64,000 nucleotides of DNA from an uncultured Bacillota bacterium (GTDB taxonomy: Bacteria > Bacillota_I > Bacilli_A > RF39 > UBA660): contig CAJLEF010000005.1 in the NCBI GenBank assembly GCA_905205665.1, positions 1 to 64,000 of the forward strand. Direction: 5' to 3'. Below, in pieces: positions 35,470 through 44,341 of this stretch (position 1 is the stretch's first letter; each line of letters opens with the position of its first letter). Made by a program: the position numbers and the translations under genes. The notes beneath the pieces are model-generated. The model saw only the letters and a program-made list of their open reading frames with translations. It searched no databases and was not told where the DNA came from.

Positions 35470-35606
35470 AATTTCCTCTTTCAGGAATTTATTATACCTT
35501 TAAATAAACTTTAAAAAAATAAAATATAATATATTGACACTTAATTTACACAAAAATATAGTCTTATTGTTTTAGGAAATGCTATCAAAAAGGTTGATTT
35601 AGCCTA

Positions 35607-35618
35607 GTAACTTGTTAC
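35607..35618 (+). promoter_or_regulatory. Short palindrome in the nusB upstream region
   Basis: GTAAC-TT-GTTAC is a perfect 12-bp palindrome ahead of the -10-like GATAAAAT. It could be an operator; no regulator can be assigned. Confidence 0.3.
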
Positions 35619-35656
35619 ATTTTCTGATAAAATAGTTAGGAATGAAGGTGATTTAG

Positions 35657-36052
35657 ATGCTTAATAGAAGTGAAGCACGTAAAGTTTGTATGACATGTTT
35701 GTATCAAATTGATATTTTAAGACAAAACAAACTTCCTATTAATGTTGATGAAATTTTAAAAGATAATTTAGAAATTGAAAATGATTTTGTATCAGAAATT
35801 GTTAATGGTGTCACTGACCACCTAGACGAGATTGACAAATTATGTAATTCTTATTTGAGCAATTGGAAAATAAATCGTTTAGATAAAGCTGGCGCTAATA
35901 TTTTAAGAATGGCTTTTTACGAACTTAAATATATGGATACTCCTGCTATTGTCGTTATAAATGAAGCGGTGGAACTTGCTAAGACTTATACCGATAAAGA
36001 ACTTGCTGATATGATTAATGCTTCTTTAGATAAATTTGTTAAGGAGTCCTAA
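35657..36052 (+). CDS. nusB: NusB transcription antitermination factor
   Basis: All-helical RNA-binding factor that works with NusE (S10) in rRNA antitermination. Recognisable parts are RSEARKVCMTCLYQID at the N-terminus, WKINRLDKAGANILRMAFYEL and AIVVINEAVELAKTYTD at the C-terminus. The 131 residues fit. The stop overlaps the next start by 1 nt. Confidence 0.93.
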   Translation: MLNRSEARKVCMTCLYQIDILRQNKLPINVDEILKDNLEIENDFVSEIVNGVTDHLDEIDKLCNSYLSNWKINRLDKAGANILRMAFYELKYMDTPAIVVINEAVELAKTYTDKELADMINASLDKFVKES

Positions 36053-37047
36053 TGGAAGTTGATAATGGAATTGTAAGTCTTAAAAGTATAGTTCCAAATT
36101 GGCAAAAAGCTATTAAAAATAACACAGTTATTCCAAATGATCTATGTGGCAGTTATTATACAGGTTATTGGTTAAATGATATTGAAGGAGAAAATTATTT
36201 TTTAAAAATTTCTAAAAAAACAGGTATTTCCAAAGAAATATTTATTCAAATTATTGGAGAAGAATTAGCAAGAATGGTTGGTATTGAAACGGTTCATTCT
36301 AAAATTGTTGATGTTGGCTCAAATACTTATGGTTTGATGTCGTCAAACTACATTAAATATGACGACAACATTTTATCAGGCAAAGAAATTGTTATTGATT
36401 ACTTACAACACTTATATTCTAATGATCTATTACATTTGTGGTTAGATATGCCATTAACCATGGAAGAAAAAGAGGATTTTCATGATGGCTACTTAGAAGG
36501 AATGATGGAAGCATTTAATTGTCGCCATGTAAATTGTAATTCTTTAAATTTTATTTGGGATGCCTTAAGTTTTCAATTCAGAAATAAAGAAAATGGCCAA
36601 ATTATTACTGAAAGAATTGTCAAAGATTTAACGAAACGTTATTTGTTTTCATTTATGATAATGAATAAAGATTTCCATCTTAAAAATTGGGAAATAATAG
36701 ATATTTACGGTAATTATACTTTGTCTCCTTTGTATGATATTGATCTTAGTTTTGATCGTAATTTCACAAATTTAGATAAAAATAATTCTATGAAATCTTA
36801 TGAAAATAATATCGAAAATATTTATGAAGACTTTGAACAATATTTTTCTTCATCATCGGATGATTTTAAAAAAGAATTTTATCGTCAACAGAATATTTTA
36901 ACACCTGAAAATGTTCAAGAAGCGATGGAACGTATTATAAACATTTATCAAAATGATAACTTAAAAAAATACGCTGAACAAATTTTAAAAGTTTACATTC
37001 CTCATTATGAGCAAATGTGTAGTTTAGCAAAGGATCGTGAGTTATGA
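36052..37047 (+). CDS. HipA-like kinase-fold protein within the nusB-xse operon
   Basis: A 331-residue protein whose C-terminal half has HipA-type active-site signatures: NKDFHLKN (residues 205-212, compare N-D-x-H-x-KN of HipA) and LSPLYDID (224-231, metal-binding Asp229). A Lys in YFLKISKK (Lys52) could be the nucleotide-binding one. HipB is absent. The start overlaps nusB by 1 nt and the end overlaps xseA by 4 nt, so it is translationally coupled in a housekeeping operon. A Ser/Thr kinase role is inferred from the family; the substrate is unknown. Confidence 0.7.
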   Translation: MEVDNGIVSLKSIVPNWQKAIKNNTVIPNDLCGSYYTGYWLNDIEGENYFLKISKKTGISKEIFIQIIGEELARMVGIETVHSKIVDVGSNTYGLMSSNYIKYDDNILSGKEIVIDYLQHLYSNDLLHLWLDMPLTMEEKEDFHDGYLEGMMEAFNCRHVNCNSLNFIWDALSFQFRNKENGQIITERIVKDLTKRYLFSFMIMNKDFHLKNWEIIDIYGNYTLSPLYDIDLSFDRNFTNLDKNNSMKSYENNIENIYEDFEQYFSSSSDDFKKEFYRQQNILTPENVQEAMERIINIYQNDNLKKYAEQILKVYIPHYEQMCSLAKDREL

Positions 37048-38390
37048 TTCCAAAATATTTAAGTGTTGCTGAGGTTAATAATTATATTAAAAATATTTTT
37101 GATACAAATACTTTTCTAAAGAAGGTTTATTTAAAAGGAGAAATTAGTAATTTTAAACATCATTCTTCTGGGCATCTTTATTTAACGCTTAAAGATGACG
37201 AATCAAGAATCAGTGCTATTATGTTTAAAAGTGCGGCTTCTACTTTAAATTTTAAACCAGAAGATGGTATGAATGTTTTAGTGACAGGTCGTATTTCTGT
37301 CTATCCTATGGGTGGAAACTACCAAATATATATTGAAAAAATGGAAATGGATGGCTTAGGAAATCTATATATAGAATTTGAAAAGTTAAAAAAGAAACTA
37401 GCCAGTGAAGGCTTATTTGACCCAAAATATAAAAAGCCAATTCCGAAATATCCTACTAAGATAGGTATTATTACCGCTCCAACAGGTGCAGCTATTAAAG
37501 ATATTTTAAGTACTTTAAAAAGAAGATTTCCATATGCTAAAACACTTCTTTTTCCAAGTTTAGTTCAAGGAGTTTCAGCCGCCGAAGATGTAGCTAAAAA
37601 TATTGCCTTAGCCAATCATTACAATTTAGATGTTTTAATCGTTGGCCGTGGTGGAGGTTCCATTGAAGATTTATGGGCTTTTAACGAAGAAATTGTTGCA
37701 AGAGCTATTTTTGCTTCTAAAATACCTATTATTAGTGCCGTTGGTCACGAGATTGATTTTACAATTGCAGATTATGTGGCTGATAGAAGAGCTCCGACTC
37801 CAACAGGAGCTGCCGAAATGGCCGTGCCAACCAAAGAAGAAGTTATGACAATATTGACGCAAAAGAAAGAAGAAATTAATCACTTATTCTTATCTAAACT
37901 TCAAACGGCTAAACATCAGCTTAGTATTTTAAGTAACCATTATGTATTAAAAAATCCGCATGTTTTATATGAAGTAAAAATGCAGAAATTAGATAATTTG
38001 ACAGATAATTTAAATAAAAGTTATATCTATTACTTAAATTCATTACAAGTAAAATTAGATAAGTATAAAGATAATTATATTTTGAACAATCCTAAGGTTC
38101 TTTATCAAAAATCTTTAGAAAGATATTCAGATATCAAAGAGTCTTTACAAAAAGAAATTATTAAATACATGAATGATAAGAAGCAATTACTTTATTATAC
38201 GATTCAAAGTTTAAAATTACTTAATCCATTAAATATCTTAGAACAAGGATATTCTATTGTCAAAAAAGATAACGAAATTGTTAAAAATACTAATAAAATT
38301 AATATAAACGATAAATTAGATGTTACCTTAGCAAAAGGAACATTAAAAGTGAAAGTAGAGGAGATAAATTATGAAAGAAATGACGTTTGA
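37044..38390 (+). CDS. xseA: Exodeoxyribonuclease VII large subunit
   Basis: Catalytic subunit of the exonuclease that trims single-stranded DNA. It has the N-terminal OB fold (YLKGEISNFKHHSSGHLYLTLKD) and the catalytic domain with GIITAPTGAAIKDI, VGRGGGSIEDLWAFN and VGHEIDFTIADYVADRRAPTPT. 448 residues is normal. It overlaps xseB by 20 nt. Confidence 0.95.
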   Translation: MIPKYLSVAEVNNYIKNIFDTNTFLKKVYLKGEISNFKHHSSGHLYLTLKDDESRISAIMFKSAASTLNFKPEDGMNVLVTGRISVYPMGGNYQIYIEKMEMDGLGNLYIEFEKLKKKLASEGLFDPKYKKPIPKYPTKIGIITAPTGAAIKDILSTLKRRFPYAKTLLFPSLVQGVSAAEDVAKNIALANHYNLDVLIVGRGGGSIEDLWAFNEEIVARAIFASKIPIISAVGHEIDFTIADYVADRRAPTPTGAAEMAVPTKEEVMTILTQKKEEINHLFLSKLQTAKHQLSILSNHYVLKNPHVLYEVKMQKLDNLTDNLNKSYIYYLNSLQVKLDKYKDNYILNNPKVLYQKSLERYSDIKESLQKEIIKYMNDKKQLLYYTIQSLKLLNPLNILEQGYSIVKKDNEIVKNTNKININDKLDVTLAKGTLKVKVEEINYERNDV

Positions 38391-38625
38391 GACCGCTTTA
38401 AATAATTTAGATGGCATCATTAAAGATTTAGAAAATGGCAACATTCCTTTAGAAGATGCCATCAGTAAATATACAGACGCTATGAATTTAGTTAAAATAT
38501 GTCAAGAAAAATTGGATAATGCCACCGAGCAGGTGAATAAAATCATCGGAACAGACGGTGAAGTGAAAGACTTTTTAATGAAAGAAGATGAGACAAATGA
38601 GCAAACTAGTAACGAAAATAACTGA
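38371..38625 (+). CDS. xseB: Exodeoxyribonuclease VII small subunit
   Basis: An 84-residue helical subunit: FETALNNLDGIIKDLENGNIPLEDAISKYTDAMNLV is the family's signature helix pair. Start ATG follows GGAGATAAATT inside xseA. Its 3' end overlaps proS. Confidence 0.93.
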   Translation: MKEMTFETALNNLDGIIKDLENGNIPLEDAISKYTDAMNLVKICQEKLDNATEQVNKIIGTDGEVKDFLMKEDETNEQTSNENN

Positions 38626-40015
38626 TCGAGATACTGATTTTTCCACATGGTATACAGATGTTTTAAAACAAGCGGATTTAGTAAGTTATTCTAGTGTCAA
38701 AGGAAGTATGATTATTCGTCCTTATGGCTACGCGATTTGGGAAAACATGCAAAGAATATTAGATAAAGAATTTAAAAAATTAGGTCATCAAAATGTCCAA
38801 ATGCCCATGTTTATTCCTGAATCTTTATTAAATGTAGAGAAAGAACATGTTAAAGGTTTTGCTCCTGAAGTAGCCTGGGTAACTTATGGTGGAGAAAATA
38901 AATTAGATGAAAGAATGTGTGTCAGACCTACGAGTGAAGTTTTATTTTGTGAACACTTCAAAAATATTGTAAAGTCCTATCGTGATTTGCCACTTTTATA
39001 TAATCAGTGGTGTACGATTGTTCGTTGGGAAAAAACAACAAGACCTTTTTTAAGAAGTAGAGAAATACTATGGCAAGAAGGTCATACTCTTCATAGAACT
39101 CGTGAAGAAGCTAGAAATGAAACACTTAGAATGTTTAAAGTTTATGAAGATTTTCAAAGAAATATCCTTGCTTTACCCGTTATTACAGGACGTAAAACAG
39201 AAAAAGAAAAATTTGCTGGAGCAGAAGAAACCTATACAATTGAAGCCATGATGTATGATGGAGTAGCACTTCAAAATGGGACGAGTCATTATTTTGGACA
39301 ACATTTTGCTAAAGCTTTTGGTATTCAATTTCTAGATACTGATAATACTTTAAAAACACCTTATCAAACAAGCTGGGGTGTGACTACAAGAATGATTGGT
39401 GCCATTATCATGACTCATGGTGATAATCATGGACTTGTTTTACCTCCTAATATTGCTCCTACTAAAATTGTGTTTATTCCTATTGGTAAAGAGGATGAAG
39501 TTTTAAATACCGTAAAAGAATTAGCAAATACTCTTCCTGAAGAAATCACTTATCAAATTGATGATTCTGAAAAATCACCAGGATTTAAATTTGCAGATGC
39601 AGAAGTAAAAGGTATTCCTATTCGCGTGGAAATAGGTAAAAGAGATTTAGAAAATAACGAAATTACTTTAGTAAGAAGAGATACTTTAGAAAAAGAAACG
39701 ATTTCTATTCCTGCTTTTAAAGAAAGAGTAGAAAAGCTATTAGTTGAAATTCAAAATAATATGTATGATAGAGCTTTAAAAAGACGTGACAGCATGATTT
39801 ATGAAGCAAAAACGAAAGAAGAATTTCAAGATATTGCTCAAAATAAACCAGGTTTCATTTTAATTCCTTGGTGTGGAAATACTTCTTGTGAAGATAAAAT
39901 TAAAGAAGAAACAGGTTTAAAAAGTCGTTGTATTAAAGAAGAAATTAGTGATGGCGTTTGTACATACTGTGGTGAAAAAGCTAAATATAAAATCTATTTT
40001 GGTAAACAATACTAA
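38597..40015 (+). CDS. proS: Prolyl-tRNA synthetase (short, eukaryote/archaeon-like type)
   Basis: Class II synthetase of 472 residues, without the bacterial editing insertion. This is the form shared with archaea and eukaryotes and common in Bacillota and mollicutes. Motif 2 lies in YNQWCTIVRWEKTTRPFLRSREILWQEGHT, motif 3 in TTRMIGAIIMTHGD, and a C-terminal Cys-rich zinc-type domain (CGNTSCEDK...CTYCGEKA) is present. ATG 38597 gives the usual MSKLVTKITDRD start; ATG 38588 is also in frame. Confidence 0.94.
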   Translation: MSKLVTKITDRDTDFSTWYTDVLKQADLVSYSSVKGSMIIRPYGYAIWENMQRILDKEFKKLGHQNVQMPMFIPESLLNVEKEHVKGFAPEVAWVTYGGENKLDERMCVRPTSEVLFCEHFKNIVKSYRDLPLLYNQWCTIVRWEKTTRPFLRSREILWQEGHTLHRTREEARNETLRMFKVYEDFQRNILALPVITGRKTEKEKFAGAEETYTIEAMMYDGVALQNGTSHYFGQHFAKAFGIQFLDTDNTLKTPYQTSWGVTTRMIGAIIMTHGDNHGLVLPPNIAPTKIVFIPIGKEDEVLNTVKELANTLPEEITYQIDDSEKSPGFKFADAEVKGIPIRVEIGKRDLENNEITLVRRDTLEKETISIPAFKERVEKLLVEIQNNMYDRALKRRDSMIYEAKTKEEFQDIAQNKPGFILIPWCGNTSCEDKIKEETGLKSRCIKEEISDGVCTYCGEKAKYKIYFGKQY

Positions 40016-40021
40016 CAAATT

Positions 40022-40056
40022 AAAAATCAAAGGTTGTTATTTTCCTTTGATTTTTT
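40022..40056. terminator. Terminator between proS and the SpoIVB-like gene
   Basis: AAAAATCAAAGG and CCTTTGATTTTT form a 12-bp stem with a 10-nt loop; works in both directions between convergent genes. Confidence 0.85.
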
Positions 40057-40060
40057 CTTT

Positions 40061-41047
40061 CTAATTTTTTAAGAGATTATCTCCTGTTTCTAGCATCGTT
40101 GTAATAAATATTCCATAACCAGTAATAGGATTATCTGTAATAACATGGGTTACAGCTCCAATAATTTTCCCATTTTGAACAATAGGAGAACCACTCATTC
40201 CTTGAACAATTCCACCAGCGGTATTAATAAGGTTATCGTCTGTCACGGTAAAAGAAATATTTTTAACATCATTATATTCTTGCAAAGAGGTAATATCAAT
40301 TTTATAACTTTTTTTCTCTTGACCGTTTAAAACAGTGTAGATTTCGGCTTCACCAATTTTAATTTCTTCGTTTTTAGCTACAGGCATAAAATTAGTAGGG
40401 ATGGTATCTTCATAAATCCCGTATATTCCGTGTCTAGTATTATTATTTAAAGAGCCATATACTTTATTAAAGTGAAATTCGGCATTTTTTTCCCCAGCAT
40501 TACCTCTTGTGCTTTTACGAATACTTGTCACGGGACTTTCAAAAATATGACCTGTTTTCACTTCTACTAATTGTAGACTGTTACTTTCTAAGATTTCGTG
40601 ACCTAAAGCACCATATATTTTACTGTCAGGATCAATATAAGTTAATGTGCCAAGTCCTGTAATACTTTCTTTGACATAAAGACCTGTCTTGTAAATACCA
40701 TCAACATTTTGAAGAGGCATTGTAATATTCATGATTTGTTCATTTCTTTTTAAAGTTAATTTTACTTGATCATCTTTAACATTTTGTAAAATAGCTTCAC
40801 TTAAAGAATTAACAGAGGAAATCACGGTATCACCAACTTTTAAAATATAGTCGCCAATTTTAATTTCTGGCGTTCCCTTTAAATAAGAACCATTTACTTT
40901 ATAAAACCCAACTACTAATACACCTGGTGTTTTTATTTGAATGCCTATATTTTCACCACCAAGTACTACTTTATCAGAATAGGCGAGTGTTACACTTGGA
41001 AAAAGAAAATAAAGAAATAAGAACATGCTTAAATAAAACTTTTTCAA
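40061..41047 (-). CDS. SpoIVB-like secreted serine protease (S55 family)
   Basis: A 328-residue secreted protein: signal sequence (residues 1-22), a PDZ domain (about 35-112, including GDYILKVGDTVISSV) and an S55 peptidase domain with the His in GALGHEI (His150) and the Ser in QGMSGSPIVQNG (Ser285/287). In endospore formers SpoIVB triggers sigma-K activation across the membrane. No other sporulation signal gene is seen here, so it may be a remnant or a different signalling protease. It lies downstream of a DUF4044 gene on the same strand, with a terminator between. Confidence 0.85.
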   Translation of the reverse strand: MKKFYLSMFLFLYFLFPSVTLAYSDKVVLGGENIGIQIKTPGVLVVGFYKVNGSYLKGTPEIKIGDYILKVGDTVISSVNSLSEAILQNVKDDQVKLTLKRNEQIMNITMPLQNVDGIYKTGLYVKESITGLGTLTYIDPDSKIYGALGHEILESNSLQLVEVKTGHIFESPVTSIRKSTRGNAGEKNAEFHFNKVYGSLNNNTRHGIYGIYEDTIPTNFMPVAKNEEIKIGEAEIYTVLNGQEKKSYKIDITSLQEYNDVKNISFTVTDDNLINTAGGIVQGMSGSPIVQNGKIIGAVTHVITDNPITGYGIFITTMLETGDNLLKN

Positions 41048-41087
41048 ATTATCACCTCACTTATATTATGGTGGTTTACTAACATAA

Positions 41088-41120
41088 AAAAATGGTAATA
41101 ACTGGATTACCATTTTTAAA
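41088..41120 (-). terminator. Terminator after the DUF4044 gene
   Basis: AAAAATGGTAAT and ATTACCATTTTT form a 12-bp stem with a 6-nt loop and T-rich flanks on both strands. Confidence 0.8.
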
Positions 41121-41138
41121 GTATCTATATTTTAATAA

Positions 41139-41234
41139 TTATGAAATAGCATAGGCAATAATACTACCGGCAATACCTAATACCATAATAATTAAAGTAA
41201 TCCAAGTAACAATTTGTCTTGTCTTTTTACTCAT
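41139..41234 (-). CDS. DUF4044-like small membrane protein
   Basis: A 31-residue ORF on the minus strand with a strong GAAGGAGA site. It starts MSKKTRQIVTW and continues as one hydrophobic helix ending in AYAIS. Basic N-terminus plus a single membrane segment is the form of the DUF4044 family found in Bacillota. A terminator directly follows. Function unknown; the real-gene call rests on the binding site, the terminator and the composition. Confidence 0.65.
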   Translation of the reverse strand: MSKKTRQIVTWITLIIMVLGIAGSIIAYAIS

Positions 41235-41338
41235 TCTTATCGTCTCCTTCTAAATAAAATTCATTATAACTTTATCATAAACTACTTAAAAAGTACATAA
41301 AAACTTACTTTAGAGCATACAATCAGATAGGTGATAAG

Positions 41339-41920
41339 ATGACGATTTTAAAAAAATTTTTAAGTCGTAAGAAATATCTTTTTTTATTTATGGGCATTCT
41401 CACTTTAATAGGTACTTTGGTTGGATTATACCTAAGTTTTAAAAATATAAATATTTTAAAAGATAATGTTTACTATTATATAAATAATCGCCAAAACTTA
41501 CAGTTTAACTACATATATATTCATTTTTTCTTTTTAGTTATTAGTTTTATAGGTTCATTTTTTATCATAGGTCTTCCTTTACTTTGTACTCTTATCTTTT
41601 ACCAAGGCTTATCTTTAGGTTTTCTTTTAGGCATTTTTAGTCTAACGTTATCAATAAAAGGATTTGTATATGCTATTATATTTTTTACTGTTACCCAATT
41701 ATTTTATTTAATCATTTTGTATTTCTTTTTTATTAAGTGTTTTAATATTACTAGAAAGACAATTGGCAAAATAATTTATAAAACCAATCCTACAAACTAT
41801 CTTGTTTCTATGACAAAGAGTTGTGGCTTACTTATTTTACTACAAACTTTATACGATTTTTTCTTACTTTTATTTAATAAGCCAATTTTAAACGTTTTTG
41901 CTTTTCTTCTGGAAATATGA
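41339..41920 (+). CDS. SpoIIM-like integral membrane protein
   Basis: A 193-residue membrane protein with about five hydrophobic segments. The middle portion (FYQGLSLGFLLGIFS) with a GxxxGF-type turn resembles the stage II sporulation protein M family, which in spore formers acts with SpoIID and SpoIIP in engulfment. The rest is divergent, so the family call is moderate. It is divergent from the SpoIVB-like and DUF4044 genes and followed closely by mnmA. AGGTGAT is the binding site. Confidence 0.5.
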   Translation: MTILKKFLSRKKYLFLFMGILTLIGTLVGLYLSFKNINILKDNVYYYINNRQNLQFNYIYIHFFFLVISFIGSFFIIGLPLLCTLIFYQGLSLGFLLGIFSLTLSIKGFVYAIIFFTVTQLFYLIILYFFFIKCFNITRKTIGKIIYKTNPTNYLVSMTKSCGLLILLQTLYDFFLLLFNKPILNVFAFLLEI

Positions 41921-41953
41921 TAAAATAGGCTAATGAAAAAGAGGTCTGGTATT

Positions 41954-43069
41954 ATGGCAAAAAAAGTGATTGTCGGTATGAGTGGGGGAGTAGACTCTGC
42001 AGTAAGTGCTTATTTATTAAAACAACAAGGCTATGAAGTAGAGGGCTTATTTATGCGCAATTGGGATGCAGGACTTAATAATGATATTTTAGGAAACCCT
42101 ACTTTAAACAATAATATTTGCCCTCAGGAACAAGACTATAATGATGCTTTAAAAACATGTGAAATTATTGGTATTCCTTTACACCGTGTGGATTTTATCA
42201 AAGAATATTGGGATAACGTTTTTACTTATTTTTTAAACGAATTAAAAAAAGGGAGAACACCTAATCCCGATTTACTTTGCAATAAATATATTAAATTTGA
42301 TGTCTTTAAAAAAGAGGCCAAACGTCTAGGAGCTGACTTTATGGCTACTGGTCATTATGCTAGACTTAAAGATGGTAAACTTTTAAAAGGCGTTGATGAA
42401 AATAAAGATCAAACTTATTTTTTAGCTCAACTAAGTAAAGAACAACTAGAAGATGTTTTATTTCCAGTAGGAGATCTTCATAAAGAACAAGTAAGAGAAA
42501 TTGCTTTAAAGTGTGGTCTAAATGTAGCTAAAAAGAAAGATTCCACGGGTATTTGTTTTATTGGCGAAAGAAACTATCAAGAATTTATTCGTAATTACTT
42601 AAAACCAAATCCAGGTAATATTATTGATGTAGAAACTAAAAAGGTAATTGGTACTCACACGGGTCTTATGAACTATACAATTGGTCAAAGACGTAATGTG
42701 GGTCTTTCTGGATTCCAAGAAAGACATTATGTATGTGGTAAAAACGTAGCTAAAAACGAATTATATGTTGCTTTTGGTGATGATTCAAAATATTTAATTA
42801 GTGATAGTTGTCTTTTAGAAGATGTAAATATTACCATTGATAACCCACCATCAAAATGTCAAGCCAAGTTTCGTTATCGTGGAGAAGAGTACCCTATCGA
42901 ATTAGAATTATTAAATGGTAATATGGCACATGTTACTTATAAAGAAGGTGTGAAAGCCGTAACGCCAGGACAATTTTGTGTTTTCTATGATGGAGATGTT
43001 TGCTTCGGTAGTGGTATTATTAAAGAAATCTATAAAAATAACGATAAAATATGGTATTTAAATAATTAA
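41954..43069 (+). CDS. mnmA: MnmA, tRNA-uridine 2-sulfurtransferase
   Basis: Thiolates U34 of tRNA Lys, Glu and Gln. PP-loop GMSGGVDSAVSAYLL at the N-terminus, the first catalytic Cys in PNPDLLCNKYIKF and the second in DSTGICFIGERNY. The length of 371 residues from ATG 41954 is normal. That start has AGAGGTCTGG; an in-frame ATG at 41933 has none. Its terminator overlaps the stop. Confidence 0.95.
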   Translation: MAKKVIVGMSGGVDSAVSAYLLKQQGYEVEGLFMRNWDAGLNNDILGNPTLNNNICPQEQDYNDALKTCEIIGIPLHRVDFIKEYWDNVFTYFLNELKKGRTPNPDLLCNKYIKFDVFKKEAKRLGADFMATGHYARLKDGKLLKGVDENKDQTYFLAQLSKEQLEDVLFPVGDLHKEQVREIALKCGLNVAKKKDSTGICFIGERNYQEFIRNYLKPNPGNIIDVETKKVIGTHTGLMNYTIGQRRNVGLSGFQERHYVCGKNVAKNELYVAFGDDSKYLISDSCLLEDVNITIDNPPSKCQAKFRYRGEEYPIELELLNGNMAHVTYKEGVKAVTPGQFCVFYDGDVCFGSGIIKEIYKNNDKIWYLNN

Positions 43070-43088
43070 AAAGTACCATATTTTTTTG
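43046..43088 (+). terminator. Intrinsic terminator of mnmA
   Basis: AAAATATGGTA and TACCATATTTT form an 11-bp stem across a 17-nt loop that contains the stop codon; a T-run follows. Confidence 0.7.
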
Positions 43089-43120
43089 CGTGAAGATTTA
43101 TTTTCATTGTTTACTTTTAC

Positions 43121-43150
43121 TTGACACAAAAGTGTCTAGTGCCTTATAAT
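43121..43150 (+). promoter_or_regulatory. Promoter with palindromic operator ahead of the HTH gene
   Basis: TTGACA (43121-43126) and TATAAT (43145-43150) are 18 nt apart. GACAC-AAAA-GTGTC (43123-43136) is a perfect palindrome overlapping the -35, which suggests autoregulation by the HTH protein. Confidence 0.6.
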
Positions 43151-43188
43151 TAGAATGTAAATTAAATAAAAGAGAGTAGGCAAATGAA

Positions 43189-43983
43189 ATGAACAGATTA
43201 AATGAATTATTACAAGAATTAGGAATTTCTAAAGTTAGACTTGCGAAGTATTTAGGGGTATCAAGACAAATGGTTTATAATTATCTTGAACTTGATGATA
43301 TTAATAAATGGCCTAAAGAAAAAAAGATTTTGTTATATCGTTTATTAGATATTAATGATGAAAATAATCAAACAATCGATTCTATCAAAGTAACAACAGA
43401 TTATCTTATGAGTGTTGAAAATCGTCTTAATACTAGCGTTAAAGGTACTACCAATATTTCTAATTATTTTGATTTAAAAAATCTTAATAAAGATTCTCAA
43501 ATATTAATTACAAATATCTTAAATTTGTTGCGTGAAAGACTAGGGGACGAGAAGAAAAAACAAGAAAATTATTATGCCTTTTTATATTTATATCATATGT
43601 TACAATCTATGGATAATGTTCCTGAAATAAAATACATTTTTGGATATATGTCAAAGGCAACTGGCTTTACCAATCCAGAAGAATTCAAATTTAATGAAGA
43701 TAGACAATTCATTTTTGAAGGAATTTTGTACTCTGCCCTAACGCTTTATAATAATGGGGGAGCCTCACGTAGCAAGCTTGCCCTATCGCATAAACGCTTT
43801 GTTCAAGAAATTGAAAAACAAAAAGAAGAAAAGTTAAGTCGTACTCAACAATTATTCACTTTAAGAACACAGGCTTTAAAAGAACTTGGTTATTCTGAAA
43901 TGAATGAATCCAATGCTTCAGAGATTATTGAAAAAATTGCAGAAATTGAATCACGTGGATCTATTATGAATACAGATGAATAA
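43189..43983 (+). CDS. HTH-domain transcriptional regulator, family unknown
   Basis: A 264-residue protein whose first ~60 residues form a Cro/XRE-like helix-turn-helix (ELGISKVRLAKYLGVSRQMVYNYL). The remaining ~200 residues are mostly helical with a Lys/Glu-rich coiled coil near 205-225 (EIEKQKEEKLSRTQQL). I do not recognise the C-terminal family. AGAGAGTAGG precedes the ATG by 8 nt. The palindrome at the promoter suggests self-control. Confidence 0.65.
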   Translation: MNRLNELLQELGISKVRLAKYLGVSRQMVYNYLELDDINKWPKEKKILLYRLLDINDENNQTIDSIKVTTDYLMSVENRLNTSVKGTTNISNYFDLKNLNKDSQILITNILNLLRERLGDEKKKQENYYAFLYLYHMLQSMDNVPEIKYIFGYMSKATGFTNPEEFKFNEDRQFIFEGILYSALTLYNNGGASRSKLALSHKRFVQEIEKQKEEKLSRTQQLFTLRTQALKELGYSEMNESNASEIIEKIAEIESRGSIMNTDE

Positions 43984-44341
43984 ATATCTAAATAAATAGA
44001 TATTTTTTCTTTGCTAAAATTTGCAACGAGATGGGTAATTATCCATTTTAAATATTTTCGTTGCAAATTAGAAAAGGCTCTAAATTGATATATTTATATA
44101 TTTTTAATCTAATTATTAATAAAACATTAAGATAATTAATTATTGTTAATAATTTAAAAATAAGTTCAATAAATCAATTATATTAAAATAATATTTTAGA
44201 TATAGTAACCATCATAATACCATAATAAAGAAATGCTAACTAAATTGAAATAAAATAATTATTAAGATTTAATTTTAAAGTTTTATTTTATGTCTTCATG
44301 AAAGTTTCATAATATATATTATGTTAACCGTGATATTTATT
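43984..44341. other. AT-rich intergenic region with inverted repeats
   Basis: A 358-bp stretch without an ORF. It starts with a weak hairpin (AATATCTA and TAGATATT, about 43983-44010) that may end the HTH gene. At 44018-44069 a 12-bp perfect inverted repeat encloses a second small palindrome. From 44070 to 44341 it is very A/T-rich, and I see no promoter or RNA structure I would defend there. Confidence 0.6.
44018..44069. repeat. 12-bp inverted repeat with inner palindrome
   Basis: AATTTGCAACGA (44018-44029) and TCGTTGCAAATT (44058-44069) are exact complements. Inside lies ATGGGTAATTATCCAT (44031-44046), a near-palindrome. The nested design could be a hairpin RNA, a cruciform or a double operator. 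Confidence 0.6.

Noticed and set aside
44070..44341. Possible replication or partition site in the very AT-rich stretch
   Set aside because: No repeated DnaA boxes, iterons or parS-like sequence were seen, and the flanking genes are not replication genes.
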